Shown: positions 35,278 to 44,312, counted from the stretch's first letter. The stretch: DNA of 64,000 nt from Oscillospiraceae bacterium (GCA_902795195.1 CADBKF010000001.1:102112-166111), one strand, 5' to 3'. Notes: a model not told the origin generated them from the letters alone. Translations and numbers: made by a program.

Positions 35278-36321
35278 ATGGAGCAGAACAGCAAAGCGCG
35301 AACCGGGGAAAAGCTGCTTGAGGGCCTTTGGCAGGTCTATCAAGACGATCTGCCGCCGATCCTCCTTGATCTTGCCGCCACGCCGCCCATGCAGCGGCTG
35401 AGGGACGTGGGCATGAACTGCGGCTGCGAGTACACCGCATACGACTGCTTCTCCCGGCTGCTGCGCTACACACGCTATACGCACAGCGTGGGCGTTGGGC
35501 TGATCGTCTGGCACTTTACCCATGATCCGGCGCAGGCCGCCGCCGGCCTGCTGCATGATATTGCGACGCCCACCTTTGCCCACGTGGTGGATTTCCTGCG
35601 CGGCGACTATCTGACCCAGGAGGCCACCGAGGACGGCACGCGCCAGAGCATCGAGCAGAGCGGGGAAATCCAGCAGGTGCTGCGCCGTTACGGCCTTTGC
35701 ACCGAGGATGTGTGCGACTACCACCGCTATCCGATTGCCGACAATGATTCGCCGCGGCTCTCCGCCGACCGGCTGGAATACACATTGGGAAATCTGCTGA
35801 ACTTCCATCTGGGCACGCCGGCGGAGGCGGCTGCGCTCTACCGCGCGCTCACCGTCGCCGAAAATGAGGACGGCCTGCCGGAGCTGGCCTTTTCGGATGC
35901 AGCGTCCGCTCTGCGCTTTGCCCGGATCGCGCTGGACTGCGCCGAGGTCTATGTCCGCGATGAGGACCGCTACGCGATGCAGATGCTCGCCGAGCTGCTG
36001 CGCGACGCGATGGCCGCCGGCGCATTGCGCGAGCAGGACTTAACCGGCACGGAATCCGATCTGATCGAAACGCTCTGCAAAGCGCCCGAATGGCGGCGCC
36101 GCTGGGCCGAGTTCCGCAGCCTGCATGATCTGGAAACCAGTCGGGCGCCCAAGGGCGCGGGCTGGCGCTGCGTGGACGCCAAGCGCCGCTGCATCGACCC
36201 CTTGATCGCCGGGCAGGGGAGAGTGTCCGCCTGCTTCCCGGACTTCGGGGCGCGGATGCAGGCCTTCCGCACCCGCCGGCTGGACCACTGGATCCGCGAA
36301 AAACGACCCGCCGCCGAATGA
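35278..36321 (+). CDS. HD-domain hydrolase
   Basis: 347 residues with an HD metal-binding domain: TRYTHSVGVGL supplies the first His, LLHDIATPTFAHV the His-Asp pair, and a later Asp lies in LSADRLEYTLG. Proteins of this type are phosphohydrolases acting on nucleotides or related substrates; the substrate here is unknown. ATG at 35278 lies 7 nt after AAAAGGAGG. It is monocistronic, ending at a strong terminator. Confidence 0.85.
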   Translation: MEQNSKARTGEKLLEGLWQVYQDDLPPILLDLAATPPMQRLRDVGMNCGCEYTAYDCFSRLLRYTRYTHSVGVGLIVWHFTHDPAQAAAGLLHDIATPTFAHVVDFLRGDYLTQEATEDGTRQSIEQSGEIQQVLRRYGLCTEDVCDYHRYPIADNDSPRLSADRLEYTLGNLLNFHLGTPAEAAALYRALTVAENEDGLPELAFSDAASALRFARIALDCAEVYVRDEDRYAMQMLAELLRDAMAAGALREQDLTGTESDLIETLCKAPEWRRRWAEFRSLHDLETSRAPKGAGWRCVDAKRRCIDPLIAGQGRVSACFPDFGARMQAFRTRRLDHWIREKRPAAE

Positions 36322-36339
36322 TCGGCGCGGGTCGTTTTA
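36299..36339 (+). terminator. Terminator after the HD-domain gene
   Basis: An 11-bp outer stem (36300-36310 with 36328-36338) extended by an inner stem, followed by TTTTA. Confidence 0.9.
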
Positions 36340-36341
36340 TG

Positions 36342-36378
36342 AAAAAACTCCAATCGGCCAGGCCGATTGGAGTTTTTT
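36342..36378. terminator. Second terminator, serving the tRNA gene
   Basis: An 18-bp near-perfect inverted repeat (36342-36359 with 36361-36378) with A-run and T-run ends. On the minus strand it follows tRNA-Gly. Confidence 0.9.
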
Positions 36379-36396
36379 CGGAGCTTGCTCCGACGA

Positions 36397-36470
36397 TGGA
36401 GCGGGGTACGGGAGTCGAACCCGCCTCTTAGCCTTGGGAAGGCCGCATAATACCGATATACCAACCCCGC
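36397..36470 (-). tRNA. tRNA-Gly, anticodon CCC
   Basis: 74 nt on the minus strand with a 7-bp acceptor stem (GCGGGGT with ACCCCGC), encoded CCA end, T-arm GCGGG-TTCGACT-CCCGT and anticodon loop TTCCCAA. The anticodon reads CCC, which decodes GGG. One mismatch is seen at the base of the anticodon stem. The gene stands alone. Confidence 0.93.
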
Positions 36471-36567
36471 ATCGAAAGTATGATACTACAATTTGCGGGT
36501 AAAGTCAAGAAAAAACTTTGTCGAAAGCCACGCAGACACCGGCAATGCCGCGGCGATTGCGGAATTG

Positions 36568-36596
36568 TTGACAAAGATCGGAAGGCAGTTTATAAT
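36568..36596 (+). promoter_or_regulatory. Full-consensus sigma-A promoter
   Basis: TTGACA and TATAAT, both perfect, with the ideal 17-bp spacer, about 30 bp upstream of the glycosyltransferase. The rest of 36471-36625 shows nothing else. Confidence 0.92.
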
Positions 36597-36625
36597 AGCC
36601 GTATCTGAGGAAAGGAGCGCTGCTC

Positions 36626-37849
36626 ATGCTGCGGAAAACCTGGTATTATCTGCGCCGGCAGGGGCTGCGGCGGACGCTGGAGCTGATCCTGGCGCAGCTT
36701 CGCGGCAGCCTGCGCGGGGCGTGGTATGCGCTGTGCTTCTTCCTCCGCTGGCCGGGCGGGGCCAAACGGCTGCGCGCCCGGCTCGCGGGGCAGACCGTGC
36801 TGGTCATTCTGCCTACAGTGGAATGGGGCTTTCTCTTTGCCCGGGCGCAGCAGATCGCCGCAGAGCTCGGCTGGCGGGAGGGCTGCACGGCAATTTACCT
36901 CACCCGGCAGCGCACGCTCGACCGCGTCTGCGGCTGGGAGGAGGTCCGGCCCGGGGTCATCCTGGCAAACGCGGCGCTCGCCGGGCGGCTCGACCGGGTG
37001 ACGGGCGGCGCAAAGACCGTGATTGCCAGCGTGTTCGACCTGCGCAGCGCCGGGCTGCTCGCACGCTTCCGCCACGACCGGCTGGTTTATGAGTATGTGG
37101 ACGATCTGCATCTGCTGGTCTCCGGGGCGGACGACTTTTCCGAATGGGAACGCCTGCACCGCTCGCTGCTGGCCCGGGCGGATCTGGCGGTTGCCAGCGC
37201 CGGGCGGCTCTACGATCAAATTGCGCCGTACGCGGCGCATGCGCTGCTGCTGCCCAACGCGGCGGACTACGACTTTTTCTCCGCTCCGGCTGCACCGGAC
37301 GGCGCGGTGCAGGCGCTGCGAACGGGCTTCTCCTGCGTGATCGGCTACTACGGCGCGCTCGCCGACTGGTTCGACTATGAGGCTGTCAAGAAGGCGGCCC
37401 GGGCCCGCCCGGACTGGCGCTGGGTGCTGGTGGGCAGCGCCATCGGCCCCGCGCTGGAGAACAGCGGCATTTTGAAGCTGCCGAACGTGACCTGGCTGCC
37501 CGCCGCGCCGTATGCGGCGCTGCCGTCGTATCTGGCAGCCATGGACGTCATGACGATCCCCTTTGCGCGCAATGAGATCACCGAGGCGGTCTCCCCGGTG
37601 AAGCTCTTTGAGTATCTGGCCGCCGGCAAGCCGGTCGTCAGCGCCGATCTGCCGGAATGCCGCCGCTATCCGCCGGTGCGCATCTATCACAGCGCCGCGG
37701 AGCTGGTCGAGCGGATCGAGAAGGCGCTGGCCGATCGGGAAAACCCGAAGACGCTTGCGCTGCTGCGGCAGACCGCCCGGGAAAATATCTGGGCCGCCCG
37801 CGTGGATGCGGAGCTGTCCGCGCTCGGATTGATGAATAAAAAGAATTAA
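36626..37849 (+). CDS. Glycosyltransferase (GT4-like)
   Basis: 407 residues. The second half has the GT-B nucleotide-sugar site: a stretch from WVLVGSAIGPALENSG to LPSYLAAMDVMTIPFARN, and EAVSPVKLFEYLAAGKPVV, matching family 4 transferases. The N-terminal 60 residues are basic and amphipathic, perhaps for membrane contact. Donor and acceptor are unknown; a surface polysaccharide role is inferred. ATG at 36626 follows GGAAAGGAG. It is driven by a full-consensus promoter and followed by the ribokinase gene 34 bp on. Confidence 0.85.
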   Translation: MLRKTWYYLRRQGLRRTLELILAQLRGSLRGAWYALCFFLRWPGGAKRLRARLAGQTVLVILPTVEWGFLFARAQQIAAELGWREGCTAIYLTRQRTLDRVCGWEEVRPGVILANAALAGRLDRVTGGAKTVIASVFDLRSAGLLARFRHDRLVYEYVDDLHLLVSGADDFSEWERLHRSLLARADLAVASAGRLYDQIAPYAAHALLLPNAADYDFFSAPAAPDGAVQALRTGFSCVIGYYGALADWFDYEAVKKAARARPDWRWVLVGSAIGPALENSGILKLPNVTWLPAAPYAALPSYLAAMDVMTIPFARNEITEAVSPVKLFEYLAAGKPVVSADLPECRRYPPVRIYHSAAELVERIEKALADRENPKTLALLRQTARENIWAARVDAELSALGLMNKKN

Positions 37850-37883
37850 AATATACGTGCATCAAGACAAAGGAGGCAAGACA

Positions 37884-38765
37884 ATGAAGGTTTTGAATTT
37901 CGGTTCTCTCAACATTGACTACACCTACTGCGTGGACCGCTTTGTGCAGCCCGGGCAGACCAAGGCCTGCAGGGAGCTGCGCAAGGGCGCGGGCGGCAAG
38001 GGCCTGAATCAGTCCGTGGCGCTCTCCATGGCCGGTGCGCAGGTCTATCACGCGGGCCTGATCGGCCAGGGCGGCGCGTTTTTGCGCACGGTGCTCTCCG
38101 ACTGCGGCGTGGACTGCGGCTACATCGGTGAATCCCGGTCGCAGAACGGCCACGCGATCATCCAGCTCGACGACGCGGGGCAGAACTGCATCCTGCTCTA
38201 TCCCGGCACCAATCTGGAGCTGACCGAGCCGTACATCGACCGGGTCCTGGCGCATTTTTCCGCCGGCGACATTCTGCTGCTGCAGAACGAGACCAACCAG
38301 ATCCCGTATCTGATCGAGCGGGCGGCGGAGAAGGGCATGCGCGTGGCGCTCAACGCCGCGCCCATGACCGACGAGGTGAAAAGCTATCCTCTGGACAAGC
38401 TCAGCTGGCTGATCGTCAACGAGGCGGAGGGCGCGGCCCTCACCGGACAGACCGAGGCGGGGCAAATCGCCGAAACGCTGGCAGAGCGCCACCCGGAGCT
38501 CGCCATCGTGCTGACCCTGGGCGCCGACGGCGTCATCTACCGGCAGGGCAAGCTCGATCTCTACGTGCCGGCGCGGCGCGTGGCGGCGGTGGATACCACC
38601 GGGGCAGGGGACACCTTCACAGGCTACTTCCTCGCGGCGGTGGCCGACGGCAGCGACGCGGCCTACGCCATGACCTTTGCCACGGCGGCAGCGGCGCTTG
38701 CCGTGCAGAAGCCCGGCGCAGCGGCGTCCGTGCCGGCGCTGGAAGAGGTATTGAAGGCGCTTTGA
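37884..38765 (+). CDS. PfkB-family carbohydrate kinase (ribokinase-like)
   Basis: 293 residues. The N-terminal GSLNIDYTYCVDRFVQPGQT and GAGGKGLNQSVA, and the C-terminal DTTGAGDTFTGYF with its catalytic Asp, mark the ribokinase family. Two nucleoside hydrolase genes follow closely, so phosphorylating ribose released from nucleosides is the natural role. ATG at 37884 follows AAAGGAGG; an upstream in-frame ATG at 37857 is poorer. Confidence 0.9.
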   Translation: MKVLNFGSLNIDYTYCVDRFVQPGQTKACRELRKGAGGKGLNQSVALSMAGAQVYHAGLIGQGGAFLRTVLSDCGVDCGYIGESRSQNGHAIIQLDDAGQNCILLYPGTNLELTEPYIDRVLAHFSAGDILLLQNETNQIPYLIERAAEKGMRVALNAAPMTDEVKSYPLDKLSWLIVNEAEGAALTGQTEAGQIAETLAERHPELAIVLTLGADGVIYRQGKLDLYVPARRVAAVDTTGAGDTFTGYFLAAVADGSDAAYAMTFATAAAALAVQKPGAAASVPALEEVLKAL

Positions 38766-38790
38766 CCGCATTGGCAGAAAGGAGCCGCCC

Positions 38791-39735
38791 ATGAACCGAA
38801 CACCGATCCCCGTGATCCACGACTGCGATCCGGGGCATGACGACGCGATGGCGCTGCTGCTCTCCCAGGCGGCCCCGGAAATTGAGATCCGGGCCATCAC
38901 CACCTGCTGCGGCAACCAGACCATCGAAAAGACCACCTACAACACCCGGCGCATCTGCACGCTGCTGGGCATCGACGCGCCCATCGGCATGGGCCGACCG
39001 GGCCCCATGCTGCAGGACCCCATCACTGCGGCCAACATCCACGGCCAGTCCGGCCTCGACGGACCGAAGCTGCCCGAGCCTGCGGTGCCGCTCTCTACGC
39101 TCTCTGCGGTCGAGCTGATGGCAAAGACGCTGGAGGAGTCGGACGAGCCCGTGACGATCATCTCCACCGGGCCCATGACCAACACCGGCTGCCTGCTGCT
39201 CGCCCACCCCGAGCTCAAGCCGAAGATCAAGAGGATCTCCATGATGGGCGGCGGCATCAAGCACGGCAACTGGTCGCCGGCAGCCGAGTTCAACATCCTC
39301 GTGGACCCCGAGGCGGCGGACATCGTCTTCCGCAGCGGCGTGCCCATCACGATGGCGGGCCTCGACGTCACGCTCAAGGCGCTGATCCTCGAGGCGGACA
39401 TCGCCCGCATCCGGGCCATCGGCACCCGGATTTCGCAGGTGGTGGCGGACTGGCTGGACTTTTTCTACGAATTTCACCGGAAGATCGGCTACCGGGGCGC
39501 GCCGCTGCACGATCCCTGCGCCGTGGCGGCGCTGCTGCGGCCGGAGCTGTTTGACATGCAGGACTACTTTGTGCAGATCGAGACGCAGGGCGAGTTCTGC
39601 CGCGGCGCCACGGTCGGCGCACAGCCCGGAAAGACCGACCAGGCCGTGGTGCCGAACGCGACCTGCCTCATGGACGTCGACCGGCAGGGCTTTGTGGATC
39701 TGATCGTGGAGGCGGTGGAATCCTATGAAAACTGA
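38791..39735 (+). CDS. Nucleoside hydrolase, first copy
   Basis: Cleaves the N-glycosidic bond of ribonucleosides to base and ribose. 314 residues of the IunH fold, with the calcium-binding DCDPGHDDA at the N-terminus, STGPMTNTG, MMGGGIKHGN, and the Asp in LHDPCAVAA. The pyrimidine-specific or broad type cannot be told apart here. ATG at 38791 follows AAAGGAG. Its 3' end overlaps the second copy by 11 bp. Confidence 0.93.
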   Translation: MNRTPIPVIHDCDPGHDDAMALLLSQAAPEIEIRAITTCCGNQTIEKTTYNTRRICTLLGIDAPIGMGRPGPMLQDPITAANIHGQSGLDGPKLPEPAVPLSTLSAVELMAKTLEESDEPVTIISTGPMTNTGCLLLAHPELKPKIKRISMMGGGIKHGNWSPAAEFNILVDPEAADIVFRSGVPITMAGLDVTLKALILEADIARIRAIGTRISQVVADWLDFFYEFHRKIGYRGAPLHDPCAVAALLRPELFDMQDYFVQIETQGEFCRGATVGAQPGKTDQAVVPNATCLMDVDRQGFVDLIVEAVESYEN

Positions 39736-40663
39736 GATGGAACGACATATCGTATGGCTTGACTGTGACACCGGCACCGACGACGCGCAGGCAATCTTGT
39801 GCGCCAACGCGCTGCCGGAGCTTGAAATCGTCGCCATTTCCGCCGTGGCGGGCAATGTGGAGCTGGAAAAGACCTACCGCAACGCTCTGCGGCTGAACCG
39901 GCTCATGGGCACCGACTTCCCGGTCTACCAGGGCGCGGAAAAGCCGTGGCTGCAGCCCCAGCATACGGGGTACCGCTACCACGGCGAAAACGGTCTGGGC
40001 GGCGTGGAGCTGCCCCTGCCGGAAAACGTCCCAGAGACCACGAAAAAGGCCTGGGATGCGCTGTATGAAAAAGCAAAGGAACTGGGCGGCGCGCTCGAGA
40101 TCATCGCGACGGGGCCGCTGACGAACATCGGCACCGCCCTGATGAAATACCCCGATCTGCCGCGCTTTATCCGGCGCATCGTCCTCATGGGCGGCTCAGC
40201 CACCGGCGGCAACCGGACGCCGGCGGCGGAGTACAACATCTTTGCCGATCCTCACGCCGCCGACGCGGTGTTTCGCAGCGGCATCCCGCTGGTGATGTGC
40301 GGGCTGGATGTGACGATGCAGGCGATCTTCACCGAGGAGGACCTCATCCGTATCGGCTCCAAAGGCACGCCCGCGGCGCGGCTGTTTCATGACGCGCTGC
40401 TCACGCCCCTGCGCGCCCAGGAGGGCGGCGAGGGCGTGAAGCTGCACGACGCGGTGGCGGTGCTCTACGCGGCAAGGCCGGAGCTTTTTTGGGGTCAGAT
40501 GGCCGGCGTCGCGGTCGAGACCCGCGGCACGGTCACGATGGGAAAGACCGTGACGGACCTGTGGTCTGACAAAAAGTTCCCGTTCAAAAATGCCTTCGTG
40601 GTCCTGGGGCTGGACAATGAAGCCTTTGTCCGGACCGTGCAGGAGCTGATCTGGTCCTATTAG
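39725..40663 (+). CDS. Nucleoside hydrolase, second copy
   Basis: 312 residues, same fold as the preceding gene but clearly divergent. Motifs: LDCDTGTDDA, ATGPLTNIG, LMGGSATGGN and KLHDAVAVL. The Pro of the calcium motif is Thr here. Its start lies inside the end of the first copy, implying coupled translation. Two paralogues beside one ribokinase suggest that they prefer different nucleosides. It is convergent with the CotH gene, whose stop is one base away. Confidence 0.92.
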   Translation: MKTEMERHIVWLDCDTGTDDAQAILCANALPELEIVAISAVAGNVELEKTYRNALRLNRLMGTDFPVYQGAEKPWLQPQHTGYRYHGENGLGGVELPLPENVPETTKKAWDALYEKAKELGGALEIIATGPLTNIGTALMKYPDLPRFIRRIVLMGGSATGGNRTPAAEYNIFADPHAADAVFRSGIPLVMCGLDVTMQAIFTEEDLIRIGSKGTPAARLFHDALLTPLRAQEGGEGVKLHDAVAVLYAARPELFWGQMAGVAVETRGTVTMGKTVTDLWSDKKFPFKNAFVVLGLDNEAFVRTVQELIWSY

Positions 40664-42580
40664 TTAACGACCGCCGCGACGGCCTTCGCCTTCATGCGCC
40701 GGGCCGTTGTTCTGGGTACCCATCGCAGGGATGGAGAGGCTGGATGCGTCGATGCGGGCAGCCTCGTCCTGCGCGCTCGTGTGGGTGTCCAGGCTGCCGC
40801 TGAGCTGCGCGCGGATGCTCTCGGCCCGCAGCAGGCAGAACTGCCGCAGGCTCTCGACGGCTGCGGTGAATTCCTCGGCGGTATAGAACGCCGTGGGGTC
40901 CTGCTCCACATAGGGAAGAAGCATCTCATACAGTCGATCCAGCTCGGCTTCAAACGCGCCGGACTCGAAATAATTGGATAGCAGCTCGTCATACACCGCG
41001 TGATATTGCGCGGTGTATGTTTCATTTTCCGCGATCCACGCCCACATCGGCCGGGCGTCCTCGCTCGTGCCGGACAGGGGCGTGTCGATGCCGGTGTTGA
41101 CCAGCTGCGTTGCGTCCTCGCCGCCGCGGGAGAACGCGCCGAAGGCCAGGTTGTAGTCCCAGGGCAGCATGGCAAGCTTGCCGTCCTGCTCATAGAGATA
41201 GTAGTTGTGCAGCATGTTTCCGGTGTAGCTGTCGTAGTTGAGCACAAAGTTGTGCGCTGCAAAATAGCGGATCACCTCGTCGGTGTCGAGGCTGCTTTCC
41301 GCGTCGCCTGCACCCAGCGCCTTGAGCGCCGTGATCACGCGCTGCATGTCGGCCTCGTCCGCGTCGGTCTCGGCGTTGTCGAAGATGTCGGAATAGCTCG
41401 AAAGCTCATCGTCCGTGTAGCGCAGATCCGCGCCGTTTGCAGCCTCACCGAAGCCCATGCCGCCATGGTCCATGCCGCCGAAATCCCCGTCCGGACCGCC
41501 TCTGCCGGGCTGCTGCATCCCGTTTCTGGGCTGCGTGCCGCCCTGTGGAGGCGTTTCCATGCCCTCGGGCGGCGTCATGCCCTCCATGCCTTCCGGGGGC
41601 GTCATGCCCTCCATGCCCTCGGGCGGCGTCATGCCTTCCATGCCCTCGGGGGGCGTCATGCCTTCCATACCCTCGGGGGGCGTCATACCCTCCATGCCCT
41701 CGGGCGGCTGCATCACCTCCGCGCCCGCGGCGTTTTGACCTTCCTGCGGGCGCTCGCCGCCTGGGAAGCCGCCCATGCCGGGTTGCGTCATGCCCTCCGG
41801 GCCTTCGCCCATATTGCCCGGGCCGCCGTTCACGTTGTCAAGCTGCTCGGTCTCGGGCTTGTAGAGCACGCCTGCGCCGTCCTGTGTGCGCGCAAGATAG
41901 GACTCGCTCACATCCTCAATGGCGATATAGAGCCCGTGCGCCTCACCGTTGATCGTGAGCCAGACATAGCTGACGAGCGGCGCCTCCACACCGGCCTGGC
42001 GGAAGATCTCCTCGCTGAGGAAGTCCTTGAGGCAGGTGGCGTCGGCATAGAGATTGTTGAGGTTCAGCTTGCCCAGGCCGTGATAGGTCTGCCCCTTGTT
42101 GAATTTTCCGAAGTTCAGCTTGAAGCTGTAGCGGTCGCTGTCCGGGTCGGAGGCCACGGCAGTGAGGCTGGTGTTGCCCTTGGTGGCAAAGCTGACCTGC
42201 TCGAGCGTTTCGCCGTCGATCGTCACGCTGACCTCATATTTGGTCTTCTCCAGCGGGTTTTGCCGCAGATCGGCCCAATCCTCGTCCGAGATCGCAACGT
42301 CGATCGTGTGCACATAGCTCGCATCAAAGAGCGTCTCGGCATAATCCGCCGCAACCTCCTCGGAGGCAGCTGACGCTGCCTCCGTGCTGCTGCCGGCATC
42401 GGCAGCATCCGTCTGTGCGGCCGGCGCATCAGTTGCCTGTTCTGCGGTTTCGGCGGATTGATCTGCGGTTTCCGCTGCTTCAGGGTCCGCTTCCGCGGCC
42501 TGTCTGCTGCAGCCGGCAGCGGCGCAGAGCAGGGCCGCGATCAGCAGAAGACACATTGCTCGTTTCATAATCTGCTTCAT
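40664..42580 (-). CDS. CotH kinase family lipoprotein with tandem PPEGMEGMT repeats
   Basis: 638 residues. A lipoprotein signal (lipobox AAGC) precedes an acidic Ala/Glu linker. The CotH fold follows: FATKGNTSL, YSFKLNFGKFNKGQ, GLGKLNLNN, DVSESYLARTQDGAG and MLPWDYNLAFG. Inserted at residues 288-341 is a block of six 9-residue repeats, then a Gly/Met-rich stretch. CotH phosphorylates coat proteins in Bacillus; this secreted relative may act on cell-surface proteins. ATG at 42580 follows GGGAGGAAG. An operator-like site lies upstream. Confidence 0.87.
   Translation of the reverse strand: MKQIMKRAMCLLLIAALLCAAAGCSRQAAEADPEAAETADQSAETAEQATDAPAAQTDAADAGSSTEAASAASEEVAADYAETLFDASYVHTIDVAISDEDWADLRQNPLEKTKYEVSVTIDGETLEQVSFATKGNTSLTAVASDPDSDRYSFKLNFGKFNKGQTYHGLGKLNLNNLYADATCLKDFLSEEIFRQAGVEAPLVSYVWLTINGEAHGLYIAIEDVSESYLARTQDGAGVLYKPETEQLDNVNGGPGNMGEGPEGMTQPGMGGFPGGERPQEGQNAAGAEVMQPPEGMEGMTPPEGMEGMTPPEGMEGMTPPEGMEGMTPPEGMEGMTPPEGMETPPQGGTQPRNGMQQPGRGGPDGDFGGMDHGGMGFGEAANGADLRYTDDELSSYSDIFDNAETDADEADMQRVITALKALGAGDAESSLDTDEVIRYFAAHNFVLNYDSYTGNMLHNYYLYEQDGKLAMLPWDYNLAFGAFSRGGEDATQLVNTGIDTPLSGTSEDARPMWAWIAENETYTAQYHAVYDELLSNYFESGAFEAELDRLYEMLLPYVEQDPTAFYTAEEFTAAVESLRQFCLLRAESIRAQLSGSLDTHTSAQDEAARIDASSLSIPAMGTQNNGPAHEGEGRRGGR
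41559..41720 (-). repeat. Six tandem 27-bp repeats within the CotH gene
   Basis: Six in-frame copies of a 27-bp unit encoding PPEGMEGMT-type nonapeptides, the last one divergent. Units start at 41559, 41586, 41613, 41640, 41667 and 41694. Confidence 0.92.
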
Positions 42581-42615
42581 GGTGCTTCCTCCCATTTCTC
42601 CTGGATACACGGCAC

Positions 42616-42647
42616 ATGATACGGCCGGAACCTTAAGAAAACCTTAA
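42616..42647 (-). promoter_or_regulatory. Direct-repeat operator and promoter of the CotH gene
   Basis: On the minus strand TTAAGG occurs twice, 11 bp apart (42642-42647 and 42631-42636), followed by TATCAT at 42616-42621. Direct hexamers with one-turn spacing are typical of OmpR/PhoB-family response-regulator sites. Confidence 0.5.
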
Positions 42648-42703
42648 AGATGGAAATATAACTCATTTGTTTACATTTTAGACAAATTTTGTTCATAAAA
42701 TAG

Positions 42704-42732
42704 TTGCAATTTGGGGATGTTGGTGCTATACT
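42704..42732 (+). promoter_or_regulatory. Promoter of the symporter gene
   Basis: TTGCAA and TATACT with a 17-bp spacer, 45 bp before the start. Confidence 0.85.
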
Positions 42733-42777
42733 AACAGCAACGGGGCTTCCCGAAAAATAAAAAAGGAGAGAAAACAG

Positions 42778-44259
42778 ATGGAAATTCAAATCATCCCCCT
42801 GATTATTGTCATCGCGTATCTGGTCGGTATGCTGGTCGTGGGCGCCATTGTCGGTAAGCTCAAGATCAAGAACTCCAAGGACTACATGGTCGCCGGCCGC
42901 CGCATGGGCCTGATGATGGTCGCCTTCTCGCTGTCTGCCAACAACATCGGCGGCGGCTGCACCACCGGCCTTGCACAGAAAGCCTTCGGCTCCTGGGGCA
43001 TGAGCGCCTGCTGGTATGTTCTGGCAGCCTCTATCGCCATGATCCCGCTGGCTTACTTTGCACCCAAGATCCGCAAGACCATGGCTGTCACGATCCCTGA
43101 GGTTGTTGGCCGCCGTTTCGGTAAGCTCTCCAGCAACTTCACCGCGATCCTGAGCGTGCTGTCCCTGTTCTGCCTGACCTCCTCGCAGATCGCGGCCTCC
43201 GGCGGCGTCATCAACGCCCTGATCCCCAGCATTCCGCTGAATGTCTGCCTGATCTTCGCCGGTATCGTCATCATCCTCTACACCACCATGGGCGGCATGA
43301 TCGCCGACCAGATCTCCGACCTGGTCCAGTTCATCATCATCCTGGTGGGTCTGGCCATCGCCACCCCGATCGTGCTCAAGAGCGCCGGCGGCTGGCAGGC
43401 CATCTCCGCAAAGCTGCCCGGTGAAAAGCTGAGCTTCACGGCCATCGGCTGGGCAACGATCATCGGCTACATCTTCAACTACTTCTGCACCTTCCTGGCC
43501 GGCCCTGAGATGGTCTCCCGCTTCGAGACCGCTAAGGACGAGAAGACCGCGCGCAACGCGTCCTTCGTGTCCGCAGTCCTCATGGCTGCCATGTCCATCT
43601 TCCCGACCCTGCTCGGCCTTGCCGCCTTCGCCCTGAAGGACAGCCTGCCCTCCCTGGCCGAGAACGGCTCCAACGCCATGATGGTGGTCACCGGCGCCTA
43701 TGCCCCCGGCATCATCACCGGCCTTATCTCCGCCGCCATCATCTGCGCAACGATGTCCTCCGCTGACTCCAATCTGCTGTGTATGTCCACGATGATCATC
43801 AACGACCTCTACACCGGCCTGGGCGGCAAGAAGCAGCTCACCGAAAAGCAGACGATCTTCTGGACCCGTGCCTGCAACGTCATCGCGGCGCTGATCGCCA
43901 TGGTGATCTCGCTGGCCGGCGTCTCCATCGTCACGATGAACACCTTCGCCTTCGGCATCCGCTGCGCCGGCCCGTTTGCGGCCTATGGCCTGGGCCTCGT
44001 GGTGCCCAAGGCGACCAAGAACTCCGGCCTGATCTCCATCATCACCGGTACCGTGGCCTTCATCGTCTGGCAGATCATCGGCAACGGCGCCACCGTGCTG
44101 CTGATGCTCCCCGTGGTCTTCGGCTGCCTGGTCAGCGCGCTGACCTTCTTCGTGGTCAACTGGATCGAGTGGGGCCGCGGCGTGAAGCCCGCTCCCTCCG
44201 CCTTCCTGACCGACGCGGAAGTCAAGGCCAAGATCGCCGAAGAGAACGCTGCCGTGTAA
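42778..44259 (+). CDS. Sodium:solute symporter family protein
   Basis: 493 residues with about 13 transmembrane segments, of the SSS family. Visible hallmarks are the N-terminal GAIVGKLKIKNSKDYMVAGR, SANNIGGG in the first helix, TTMGGMIADQISDLVQ, and ATMSSADSNLL near helix 8, which holds sodium-binding residues. The solute is unknown. Codon use is strongly biased to preferred codons, which suggests high expression. ATG at 42778 follows AAAGGAG. Single-gene unit with its own terminator; no neighbouring catabolic gene gives a clue. Confidence 0.93.
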   Translation: MEIQIIPLIIVIAYLVGMLVVGAIVGKLKIKNSKDYMVAGRRMGLMMVAFSLSANNIGGGCTTGLAQKAFGSWGMSACWYVLAASIAMIPLAYFAPKIRKTMAVTIPEVVGRRFGKLSSNFTAILSVLSLFCLTSSQIAASGGVINALIPSIPLNVCLIFAGIVIILYTTMGGMIADQISDLVQFIIILVGLAIATPIVLKSAGGWQAISAKLPGEKLSFTAIGWATIIGYIFNYFCTFLAGPEMVSRFETAKDEKTARNASFVSAVLMAAMSIFPTLLGLAAFALKDSLPSLAENGSNAMMVVTGAYAPGIITGLISAAIICATMSSADSNLLCMSTMIINDLYTGLGGKKQLTEKQTIFWTRACNVIAALIAMVISLAGVSIVTMNTFAFGIRCAGPFAAYGLGLVVPKATKNSGLISIITGTVAFIVWQIIGNGATVLLMLPVVFGCLVSALTFFVVNWIEWGRGVKPAPSAFLTDAEVKAKIAEENAAV

Positions 44260-44267
44260 TTTCTTGC

Positions 44268-44307
44268 ATAAAAAAGTGGGACCGAATTTTCGGTCCCACT
44301 TTTTTTG
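44268..44307. terminator. Bidirectional terminator after the symporter
   Basis: Perfect stem centred at 44287 (AGTGGGACCGA type) with A-run and seven T, between convergent genes. Confidence 0.93.
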
Positions 44308-44312
44308 CGTGC

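Noticed and set aside
41559..41720. 27-bp tandem repeats considered as CRISPR
   Set aside because: Contiguous, in frame, no spacers; they encode a nonapeptide repeat.
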